Shown here: piece by piece, positions 1-9,041 of the stretch
Position numbering within the stretch: the first letter of the stretch is position 1
Layout: each line of letters begins with the position of its first letter
From: Lingula anatina
Taxonomy: Eukaryota > Brachiopoda > Lingulata > Lingulida > Lingulidae
Direction: 5' to 3'
NCBI RefSeq assembly: GCF_001039355.2
Contig: NW_019775614.1
Coordinates: forward strand, 26,659 to 62,510
DNA length: 35,852 bases
The notes under the pieces: model-generated
Database searches by the model: none
What the model was told of the DNA's origin: nothing
What the model saw: the letters and a program-made list of their open reading frames with translations, nothing else
Translations under genes and position numbers: made by a program

Positions 1-248
1 CTGCGTTTTAGTAAGACTGATTACTCCTGTGAGTTTCATGACAACAGGCCTATCGGTTTTCCTTGAAATGTGTTAACAGTGTTGCATATATGCTAAAAAG
101 TGAAAAAACAGCATAAATTCTACAATAATGGCCCGATCATGCTGATTTTCGAACTTGACCTGCGTTTTATGAATATTAGTCAGCTCTGTAAATATAAAGC
201 CAAAAAGTAAAACTGTCTTCCACTTATGGTGTTAACGCTGAAAGTGCA

Positions 249-273
249 CGGCGACGGCGACGGCGACGGCGAC
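249..273. repeat. (CGGCGA)n short tandem repeat
   Basis: About four tandem CGGCGA hexamers, followed by a looser GGCGACGAC at about 280. It is a sharp GC-rich island inside AT-rich DNA. One reading frame on the minus strand gives an Arg-rich string, but nothing else supports coding. Confidence 0.85.
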
Positions 274-307
274 ATGATCGGCGACGACAGACGCAGGTGA
301 TGGCAAT

Positions 308-335
308 ATGTACAGACACATCTGTGTCTGTACAT
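308..335. repeat. perfect 13-bp-arm hairpin
   Basis: ATGTACAGACACA at 308-320 and its exact reverse complement at 323-335 are separated by only two bases (TC). This could be a structural element or part of a degenerate mobile element. No function can be read from it. Confidence 0.85.
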
Positions 336-1062
336 AAAAACTCTATAATCAGATCAACTGGTTCATATTCAAGATGTAAAATGAAGACAAGATATATAAA
401 TCTATACCTTTTTTCTTGAAAATTTCTTTCATTACTGATTTTAAGCAATGTATAATGATAATTATCATTAAATATTGTTTGCCAAGGTATCACTGTACAT
501 TATGATGCCTAATGACAATTGCACTTGCCTTCAAACAAGGAGCTATTACCATATGTTGCATCAACATTCAATATAGTCTAATTCTCTATCAATAGTTCCA
601 TTGGTTGACTCACTGTATTTGCTCCTAACATACAATTAACATCAAGAATCATAAAGAAAACAGATGCGAACACTGCAGTGACTTCTTAACAATTTCCTTC
701 GGAATTAACACAAGATGTAGAGAAACTTTAACACAAAATGCAATTTTTCACCAATTTTACATCTTTTGACTCAGACAGACTGCATATATTGCCATTGGGC
801 ATTCATTCATTCAAACATGTAAAAGGGAGCAATGCTATGGGAATGAAATAATCATTACAACAGAAAACGAGATGATTTATGAGTAAGACAGACACTGGAA
901 ACCAGAATGACTCTTGCTTAGGTAACCAGAAGGGACTGAAAATATCCTCAACAGATTCCAAACAGTGATCATTTCAATTCTGCAGACCTGTGTACAAACA
1001 CCTCGAACATGTCTTTGGTGTGTTCAGAAACAGTGAAAGACCAAAACAATCACGGGACGTAA

Positions 1063-1277
1063 GACTGCATTCCCAGAGATTTAGATCGATCCATCTGGAT
1101 CGACCTAACTCCCTGGGGGTTCACGCTAAATTGCTGTCAGCCGAGCACACACCACAGTTATTTACCCCCTTACAGCTTTTAGTAGGCAGGACAGACATTT
1201 AAGCCTGTTAGGCTGACACCAATCTAGTGAGACTCTCCAGGGAGATAGATCGATCTAAATATCTATGGGAATGGTGT
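1063..1277 (-). mobile_element. MITE family 1, copy 1 (subfamily B, reversed)
   Basis: Short inverted-repeat element of about 215 bp. Its outer ends read GACTGCATTCCCA on the left and TGGGAATGGTGT on the right. Inside are GATCGATC motifs and arms containing GGGTTCACGCTAAATTGCTG. Read on the minus strand it aligns with copies 3 and 8, so it is a subfamily B copy in the opposite direction. Flanking trinucleotides (TAA left, TTA or ATT right) are not a clean duplication. There is no coding capacity, so it is a non-autonomous element. Confidence 0.75.
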
Positions 1278-1920
1278 ATTAGTGTCCCCAGACAACCAAT
1301 AACTATGTCTGTCTGTCTGCATGCATGGTGCATTGGAGAATTTACACATGTATGACTTAACCATGAAAAACTACTCATGACTCTATGACTAACAGACTAA
1401 TGACTCTACCAAGAAGACCAAGAGGGACCAGAACAATTCTAGAGAAAAAAACTATTTCATATCAAAATGCCTACATTTTCTAATCTGTGAAACGTAAGAA
1501 ATCAGGGGGATAAGCAATATGACATTTTCTTTTTCTTTTTGTTTCAATTTAGTCAGGCATTCTAAAACTAGAAGTAGATTTCTTTTTAATTTGCTGACAT
1601 TATCTCAACTAGATGTCTTATCTTAAACATCAAAACAATTTTAAACATACCAATCAATAAAAGCATCACACAGAAACTTACTTACTTTCACTTCCAGTAC
1701 TAGTAGTGGAAGTAGTAGTAGTATTTATTTATACTAGTACTTGGCTGAAATGATGTGAGCCAAAATTTTATCCTTTAGTTAACAAAATGTATGACTATCC
1801 TCATCATATATATTATTGAAAATCAACTGTTTCATCTTATACCTAAATATAGCCTGTGTCACAGATTACATCCTTGTATCCCTATAACTGTGTTATTATT
1901 AACTCACACTAAATCTAGTC
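1278..1920. other. gene-free stretch
   Basis: AT-rich, with no exon supported. A short AGT-rich patch lies near 1690-1740 (CTAGTAGTGGAAGTAGTAGT). Otherwise I see nothing. Confidence 0.4.
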
Positions 1921-1923
1921 TTA

Positions 1924-2135
1924 GACCTCGTTCCCATACAAAAATTGATCTAGCAGGATTGACCCATCTCCGAGGGGTTTCTCCCTAGATTGCTTTCAGC
2001 TGAAGCGGCTCTCATGTCTGGCATGCCTACTGAAGCTGTTAGGGGATAATTAACTATCGCTGAAAGCAATTTAGCGAGAAACCCCTCGGAGATGGATCGA
2101 TCCTGCTAGATCGATCTAGGTATGGGAACTGGGTC
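1924..2135 (+). mobile_element. MITE family 1, copy 2 (subfamily A)
   Basis: A 212-bp element with ends GACCTCGTTCCCATAC and GTATGGGAACTGGGTC, flanked on both sides by TTA (1921-1923 and 2136-2138), which looks like a 3-bp target-site duplication. The interior has inverted arms: CCGAGGGGTTTCTCCCTAG pairs with a right-hand GAGAAACCCCTCGG. A TTA duplication with short TIRs resembles PIF/Harbinger-derived MITEs, but that class is inferred from the duplication alone. Confidence 0.85.
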
Positions 2136-2242
2136 TTAGAGCATGAGCAACATATTCATGCCATCATAAATCATGAAGATGGTTGTGGAAATCAATAATA
2201 TATACTCGTGTCAAAGTGGAATTCTAAAATAGATTTCCATTC

Positions 2243-2635
2243 GATCTGAAAGGCTTTAGGGGGAATTCTGGAGTCTGTCTGACAAAAGGTGGAAAGGGGA
2301 TGGGGGTAGAAAGAGAGGATCACTTCAGCCTAATGTGATTATCTTCGATAATTTTGTTATGGATCAACTTATTGGATCTGAAAAGCCTTAGGGGTAATTC
2401 TGGAGTATGTCTGACAAAAGGTGGAAAGGGGGTGGGGGTAGAAAGAGAGGATCACTTCAGCCTAATGTGATTATCTTCGATAATTTTGTTATGGATCAAC
2501 TTATTGGATCTGAAAAGCCTTAGGGGTAATTCTGGAGTCTGTCTGACAAAAGGTGGAAAGGGGGTGGGGGTAGAAAGGGAGTCACTTCTAATGTGATTAT
2601 CTTCTATAATTTTGCTATGGATCAAGTAAGTGATA
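2243..2635. repeat. 132-bp tandem repeat, three units
   Basis: Three direct units start near GATCTGAAA at 2243, 2375 and 2507, giving a constant 132-bp period. Shared blocks include GACAAAAGGTGGAAAGGGG at 2281, 2413 and 2545, and TAATGTGATTATCTTC. Units 1 and 2 are close to identical; the third is diverged and shortened near its end. Reading frames crossing it are artefacts of the repeat. Confidence 0.9.
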
Positions 2636-2639
2636 TAAT

Positions 2640-3214
2640 GGAAACATGAGACACTTCTCCATAGAAACATATGTGACACTTCTCCAGCAGTTTAACCTCC
2701 ATAATCAATACTTTACCATAATACTAGGACTTCTATAAAGTGTGGCAGCCCTATAATGATAATTGCACGGAAATGATGTTGCATCACCATAGCTTGGTTA
2801 TGTCAGCTTATGTCATTCTTTCAACTGAACAGAACAAAAAAACAGAACATGAAACACATACTTAGTAAATTTGGGCATTATCAATAGACTAACACAGCAA
2901 AGCATGTTAAAATTATGACAAAGATGCCGATGTTACCCTTACATGTTTATAAAATCTACTAATCCTGTACTAGTATTGTTTCATCTTCAGTCATAACCTT
3001 TACCCAGGAGAAAGTGAGTTTATCTTTGCTGGTTTTTATCTGACAGCCTAAAGTTATTAACAGATTTTGATAAAATTTTCAGGACAGGTCGAGGACAGGT
3101 TAGAAAAGTTCTGTCTTAGGATGATAAGAATTTAGTGCTGATCCATTACATAATAAATGATCAGTAATCAGACATGAGCCTAGGTTTCAAGAAATAAAAA
3201 ACTGAACATTTACC
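2640..3214. other. gene-free stretch
   Basis: AT-rich sequence with no exon, RNA gene or repeat I can support. Confidence 0.4.
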
Positions 3215-3320
3215 ATGGGACCCAACACCTAACCTTGACAAATCTCAGGAACCATCAGAATTGAATTTAAAAATGTGGAATTCCACTTTTCCACAGAAAA
3301 AGCTCATGTCTGAGTAATAA
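3215..3320 (-). repeat. dispersed repeat, copy 1
   Basis: The reverse complement of this segment matches 22300-22410. The most conserved core is AATTCAATTCTGATGGTTCC followed by TGAGATTTGTCAAGGT, preceded in both by GAGCTTTTTCTG. No terminal repeats or A-tail are visible, so the class is unknown. Confidence 0.6.
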
Positions 3321-3495
3321 AAAGGATTCAGCTGCCTTGGCATAGACCTGTGCTCCCTAGTGGGCTTTTAGACTTATCTCTATACTTACGTAACATATCT
3401 GACAGATAAGATGAGATATGGCTTCTTAACAAAGAGCTTCAGATAACTTTATATTGATTCTTAGGGGAATCATTGCCGCTTGATAAATCAAATGT

Positions 3496-3496
<1 letters not shown>

Positions 3497-3586
<90 letters not shown>
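3497..3586. repeat. (TA)n microsatellite
   Basis: About 90 bp of uninterrupted TA dinucleotide. It is likely length-polymorphic and able to extrude a cruciform. Confidence 0.95.
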
Positions 3587-3590
<4 letters not shown>

Positions 3591-4071
3591 CTAATTTTAA
3601 ACTGAAATCTCACTGTTATTGCCTTTTGTAAAATCTTATATTTTAAACTTAAAATGTATATTAGGAACAGTTTCCTCTACTTGTGTAATATTAAATGTGA
3701 CAATGCATGTATTTTATATAATAGTATCTATTTGTGAAATGGAAACATGACTAAGCGAGTGGTCTAGTGTCTGTACATCACAGTATTATTGATTTTTGTC
3801 ATCTAAAAAGGAGGAAATGAAAAGAGCTATAGCAGGTATATATACAATACCTGCCATTTTCAAAGATGCTACAGAAGATCACATTTCTCACTTTTCAACA
3901 TCATCAATGATACTGGAGTGAGACCACAGTTACAATGTGAATACATTCTTCGAAACTATGTCGTTAAATAATACATAAATGATCCTGAAATGTCAACATA
4001 ATGGGAACTGATCACAACACTTCAGAATGTGTATATTATTTCCAGTGGTTGCCAACTTTGTGAACAGTTAG

Positions 4072-4286
4072 GCTCTATTCCCATAGATTTTAGATCGATC
4101 TATCCCCGCGGGGAGTCTCACTAGATTACTTTCAGATAATCCAACTTAAATGTCCGTCCCGCCTACTACAAGCTGTAAGAGGGTAATTAACTTTCGTGTC
4201 CGCCCGGCTGACAGCTATTTAGCGTGAACCCCCAGGGAGTTAGGTCGATCTTAAGTAGGTCGATCTAATCTATGAAAATGGGGTGC
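4072..4286 (+). mobile_element. MITE family 1, copy 3 (subfamily B)
   Basis: A 215-bp element starting GCTCTATTCCCATAG and ending CTATGAAAATGGGGTGC, flanked by TAG on both sides (4069-4071 and 4287-4289). The interior has CCGCGGGGAGTCTCACTAG and a right arm CAGCTATTTAGCGTGAACCC. It is nearly identical in plan to copy 8, and to copy 1 read in reverse. Confidence 0.85.
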
Positions 4287-4302
4287 TAGAAAGGGTTACA
4301 AG

Positions 4303-4332
4303 TACACGCACACACACACCCACACACACATT
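4303..4332. repeat. (CA)n microsatellite
   Basis: A short, slightly interrupted CA tract directly after MITE copy 3. Confidence 0.85.
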
Positions 4333-4460
4333 TTGTATATAAGTAAGAACTTAACTACATACATCTTAATGAGCAATTATCAAACTAATTATCAGAGTAG
4401 CAAGTGAAAATAAATAACAAGCTTCTCTCTTCTCTGTTCCAATTATCTCTTTATATGAAA

Positions 4461-4478
4461 GGGGGGGGGGGGGGGGGG
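4461..4478. repeat. poly(G) tract
   Basis: An 18-base G homopolymer in an AT-rich setting. Its length may be uncertain because of sequencing error. Confidence 0.9.
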
Positions 4479-4770
4479 CTTTGCCTTTTATTTTCCCATC
4501 AATAACTACTGACATACCACTGTATCCAATAAAAAGGGAAGAAACTCAGTTCGAAATGCAATCTAGACTATCTGCAGGCATATCCCTCTTGACAAGGTAA
4601 GGAAGCCATTTCAAATACTAGGCGGGGTAGAGGAAACTGTTCCTAATATTATAATACATCTAGGGATCATGTATCACAAAACATCTTGAAGCAAAGAATT
4701 AAAGAAGCTGGATTTCTTTATACTGACAAATAAAAAAATTCAGAATCTAATCACTCAATGAAAATGTTAC

Positions 4771-5886
4771 CTTCTCCATCCTCTCACAGGAACTATTTGT
4801 TCTTTTTCTTCCTTAGATCTGAACGCCACAGCAAATGCTGCCACGGGCCAGGCTAACAGTAAGATCACACACAGGCTGACTAGCCGTATAGGGGCAATAG
4901 TCACAGACATGATGGCCACCTGTGAAAAATATGGAAAAAAACAATGTTCAAAAGAAATTTGTATAAAACATCTTAAAATATTAACAATATTCTTCTTATC
5001 TATAATGCTATGATCAGACATAACACAGGTACATGTAGTAAGACGATACAAATACAAGGTAAAATAAAAATTTTTAATTAATATTAAACCCTAAACCATT
5101 AATAATGAAAGGCACAACAGTAAATAAAATTAGTCCAAATATTTCTCATTTGGACTAGGGTGACTCATGAGCTCTAGACATTTATGTATATTCCTACAAA
5201 AAGATTAAATTACAGTAATAAACATGTGCAAGCAACATCACATGGTCAGCCGCTATTTTCAAAATATTTTTAGAATCGGTTGCTTTGATCACAAAAAATA
5301 GAATTTGATGCACTAGATTAATCTTAATGCCTGCTAAGGCACCTAATGATTAACTCATCTATAACAATTAGAATTAATTATTTTACCATCTGTCACCAAG
5401 GGCTGCAATTGTTGGGTGTCTTTAAGACTGTAATCTCAAAATTATTTATTGAAGGGAAGACAAGCACAAACTATGCATGAAACTAATTTCTTTATCTATT
5501 TTTAGTCTTTAGCTATAGTCTGAAAAAATGTAGCATTCAAATTATAAGCCATATTGCAATAGTTTCATAATGATTACATAACATTACAATTAATCCCGTT
5601 TTACTGCATTTTTTAAAATGAACAAAATTATGACCGCGGTAGTATCACTTCGCAACTGGAAAACACTTGCTGGACTACAGTAGTGCCAAAAGAAGAAGTT
5701 GCTGCAAAAGGGTATATTCAGAATGATTTAATCCGATAAATGTAAAAAAAACTGACTTGCGCTTTCCAAGTTGCAACAAACCTGTAATTTTTCCCACCAT
5801 GTCAACTGTAGGTCGTGTACAAAAGGATTTATCACTTCTGGTAGGACAAGAGATTCAGATCGTGGAAGGACCTTATTGGCCCTCAT
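4771..5886 (-). CDS. lysophosphatidylcholine acyltransferase (LPCAT1/2 type), 5' exons
   Basis: Two coding exons on the minus strand. Exon 1 (5886 to 5782) opens with ATG and encodes 35 residues ending NPFVHDLQLTWWEKLQ; an in-frame TGA lies just upstream, supporting this start. Exon 2 (4919 to 4771, phase 2 at its end) encodes VAIMSVTIAPIRLVSL, a hydrophobic run with LLLAWPVAAFAV, then RSKEEKEQIVPVRGWRR. The NPF...L...L leader, the PIRL...LLLAWP membrane segment and the GWRR boundary match the N-terminus of LPCAT1/LPCAT2. These ER/lipid-droplet enzymes re-acylate lysophosphatidylcholine (and lyso-PAF for LPCAT2) using acyl-CoA. Splice sites are clean (CAG/GTTTGT, TTTTCACAG/G, AAG/GTAACA). The catalytic HXXXXD and EGT motifs and any EF-hands belong to later exons, which I could not find in 1-4770 and which probably lie off the left edge. 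LPCAT1 and LPCAT2 cannot be told apart from this fragment. Confidence 0.88.
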
Positions 5887-5923
5887 CTTGTCTCCTCTCT
5901 GCGCTGATCAGCGTCTGTACGAG

Positions 5924-5950
5924 TTAGTTCGTCATCATTAGCACCGTCAT
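5924..5950 (-). other. short upstream ORF before LPCAT
   Basis: In the presumed 5' leader, ATG at 5950-5948 opens an eight-codon frame (MTVLMMTN) ending at TAA (5926-5924), 37 bases before the LPCAT start. It is not in frame with the enzyme. It matters only if the transcript starts upstream of 5950, which the sequence alone does not show. Confidence 0.3.
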
Positions 5951-8184
5951 GTTCGTTGCTCCACTTGTCTTTCCATCCTCCTGGCCTCAACGACCTTTAC
6001 CATTGGAAACTGACCTACTTTATGACTGAACAAAATGATAAATCTACCGCTACCGGGGAACAGATATACTTTTAAAAGAATTAAGTTAAACTAAATAGTT
6101 CTGCTAGTGATAAAAAGAAAACACAAAATAGTAAATTGCAATTTATATAAGAACTATTGATAAATTTTATAAGTTTAGCATTTATTTTACTACAATTTCT
6201 TGCCGCCCCCTTAATCACAATCTTTATTTTAGCTCCAAGGTCATTGCGCATGGCAACTCAGTGCGACTTTGTAAAGATGCTGGCAGCANTAATGAAATAC
6301 ATTTGGTGCCATTTTGAAGTGTGTTAGTCGAGCTGTGTTTGAAGCCTGTTGTAGTTTGTACAACGCTTTACTGGTCAACAGGAAAGAAAGAAAGAGGAAG
6401 AATGCATGCCAGTTAATGTATGGCCTTTGTGAGATGTACATTGCCAAGGTGAACAGGATTCAGAGGAGCTTGGAATACCCTGCACAGTGGTGTCTTAACA
6501 TGTGGTCGTAAATATTTTTCGTGGATTTCTAGCAAAGTTGTCAGTCTTGATGAGAAGTTGCAGAGTGCAACTATACTGCTGTGGCGAGGACTGCACGCAA
6601 TAGACGGACAGACAGACAAGTGAGCAGTACTGACATTTAAGAATTGACCTTCCAAAAGAGGAGTGCTATTTTACATTGATAAGTAAAAGGTTGTGTTGTA
6701 ATTTATGGTGCAAAAAAGGAGAAAAAAATACCCAGGTGTTAAAGCCTTCAGTTATCCTTAATTGTGATAATGCATATAGGTATATTAGTGGTTGAAATCA
6801 TGAAAGAAGTGATATTTCATATACTAATGCATATTGTTCACTGCAATGGGGTTTGTTAATAAGATATAATTTGTCAATAAGTTGTTTTCCTAATTAGGCT
6901 TAAAATTGCCTCATGAAAGAATGAGAAAGACAAATTGCTGTAAAAATAAAATTTTCAAATTGACTTTAAAATCAAAATGATTTTTTTTTCAAAATGTAAT
7001 GAGTGCAAGTTAAGTTTATTCAGATAATGGGTGAATACAAAAATTACACAGACAGAGGCTGATGTATCGTCAGGAATTGCACGCTTATTTGGATTCTGCA
7101 ATGAAGATAATTGCAGAATAATTGGACAAAGTGACTGAGTTATGATGCTGATAACACAAGTAACAGAAGGTCTATAGGATTATTCACTAGTCTATAAAGG
7201 TTCTTCCAGATAATTTCTCTCGTCCCCATTGTTGGACAAAGCGTCTGATTTAAGAATCCTAACTTTCTATGTAGAGTTATTGTGGATTTGGCATTTATCA
7301 TTAAACCTGAATTTGTGTTTATATTATGCACCATTAATGTTGAAAGGTTATTTGGAATCTATATACTCAAATGGGCGAGAAGCAGTCTGGCAGATAGCAA
7401 CAATCAATACAATATATGTCAATGCTTTTAATCCGGCATAGTCAGAAACTAGAGCAAGTATTTCTCTTTTTTAATTGCCAGTTGCTAAAAATAAGACTTT
7501 TTGGTTCTGGAAAATGGAAAACGTTTTTACTGTTATGTTTTGAATCTTTTTTCATTGATTTCAGCAAATTGACTTGCTGGATAAATGTCAAAATATGCTC
7601 ATGATCGAGTACTGCATTATGAAAACAAGTCTCCTATCCAGGGCAGTGCGTTCACTAATGGTATTCAGGGTTTATGTGTTCAAGATGATGTCAGACTAGC
7701 AATGTAGATGTTATTGTTATTGAGTACATAGCTGAAGAGGATGGGCCCAGAATACTATTAGTGCCCTGAAGCAGACGCAAGATATTGATTTTTTTTTTCA
7801 CTTGGTGCAAGACAAATATTGTGTGATTTATCCGACTCATAAAATACTTCATTGTAACTGATTATCTTTATATTTTTATTTTCATTCAATTGTGTGCTTG
7901 TTATTTGAAGTCAAAATTTTCTCCTTTACCTGATGTTGTATAAACTGCATCAAACCTTAATTAGATCCCTTCCCATCTCCCCTATTTTAAAGCTATTGTT
8001 GATAACTGAAACCCCAAAATCCAATATGCCTTTTAGGCTTTGACAGTATTATTGGACATATTATGGTCGTCCATGAGGGATTTTAACTTTCAGGTACTTT
8101 ACAGTGATTTCAGAATTGCGTGTCTGCAAGGCAGCAAGTTAAGTGTGTGAGCTAAATTGCGTAAGGCAAAATATAGCTCGCTGA

Positions 8185-8211
8185 TTTTTTTTTTTTTTTT
8201 TTTTTTTTTTT
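8185..8211. repeat. poly(T) tract
   Basis: A 27-base T homopolymer. No adjacent retroposon body is recognisable. Confidence 0.9.
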
Positions 8212-8816
8212 GGCATGTGGCCCAGACATTATCTCGTGAGTAATAATTTTTATGCAATCTTTAATTAAAGTATTAATGGTAAAGTGAATGAGTTAAAAGT
8301 TCCCAATAGTGAAATTGCTTTGGGACCAAGAGTAGAAGTGGTGTTATCTTTGGCCCCAAAAGTGATTTGATATAAAAAGTTGATTATTTCAATTATGGTG
8401 TTTTCTGCGTCTAAACAGCTATTTTGTTGTTGCAGTTTTCTTGCTGATTACTTAAATTATTTTTCTTATTTATTTATTTTTGCTTATACGAGAAATTTGA
8501 TTATTTTTCACTTCAACAGGTTTATTTTAATTTTGAAAAAAAAGTAATTGTGATAAATTCAAAAGCTTGTCTTAATATTAAAGTTTTGAGAAAGCTTACA
8601 GACATGAAACGTAGCCCTATAGGATTTCCAAAATATCAGAACTCTTTAACATATTATTTTTTACATCAAAGATCTCCCACCCTAAAATGGCACTTTTTGA
8701 AGAAGCTAAGCATAAATTCATTTTGCCAATTTGTTAAAGAAAAGCCTGTTTCATACACAAATAATTGGGGGGTGGGGGGGATGAGTTTGTGAGCAAATCA
8801 TTTGGACCCTTCGTAG

Positions 8817-9038
8817 TGACCATTCCCATACCCTATCGATCTATATTCGAGGGGTTTCTTGCTAAATTGCTTTCAGCTTAAGCGGCTTAGATGTCTGTCA
8901 CACCAGCTAAAGCTGCTAGGGGGTAATTAATTCTCGTTCAGCTGCTTCATTAGGCGTTCCAGTGAAAGCAATTTAGTGAGAAACCCCTTGGAAGTGAATC
9001 AATCCTGTTAGATCGTTCTAAGTACGGGAACCCAGTCA
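8817..9038 (+). mobile_element. MITE family 1, copy 4 (subfamily A)
   Basis: A 222-bp element with ends TGACCATTCCCATAC and GTACGGGAACCCAGTCA, flanked by TAG at 8814-8816 and 9039-9041. Inverted arms GAGGGGTTTCTTGCTAAATT and AATTTAGTGAGAAACCCC face each other. Moderate divergence from the other copies suggests an older insertion. Confidence 0.82.
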
Positions 9039-9041
9039 TAG

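Larger units (their letters stand above)
1..1062. other. non-coding flank, probably LPCAT intron
   Basis: I see no supportable exon here on either strand. The stretch is AT-rich. CTGCGTTTTA occurs at position 1 and again near 160 with similar following sequence, suggesting a diverged tandem or dispersed repeat. A GC-rich hexamer tract and a perfect hairpin near 250-335 are listed separately. Because the LPCAT gene to the right runs toward this end, the stretch is probably intronic. Confidence 0.4.
3660..4647. repeat. 21-bp inverted repeat pair, 0.95 kb apart
   Basis: ATTAGGAACAGTTTCCTCTA plus C at 3660-3680 is repeated exactly as its reverse complement at 4627-4647. The 0.95 kb between them contains MITE copy 3, a CA tract and a G tract, and no gene. 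The ends could be terminal inverted repeats of a roughly 1-kb element, but no target duplication is clear. Confidence 0.55.
5887..8813. other. LPCAT upstream/intergenic region
   Basis: The LPCAT promoter and 5' leader should lie just right of 5886, where local GC is raised to about 6050. Around 6240-6660 GC is again somewhat higher, and ATGGCAACTCAGTGCGAC at 6250 could begin a divergent transcript. The frame is short, contains the single N (6289), and no second exon can be joined. From 6660 to 8813 the DNA is AT-rich with no exon or RNA gene I can support; a poly(T) run occupies 8185-8211. Confidence 0.35.

Noticed and set aside
6314-6655. Overlapping 65-80 codon frames on both strands near 6.4 kb, and a possible start MATQCDFVK at 6250.
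   Set aside because: No shared register, no joinable exons, one ambiguous base, and no recognisable sequence; kept only as a note on the intergenic region.
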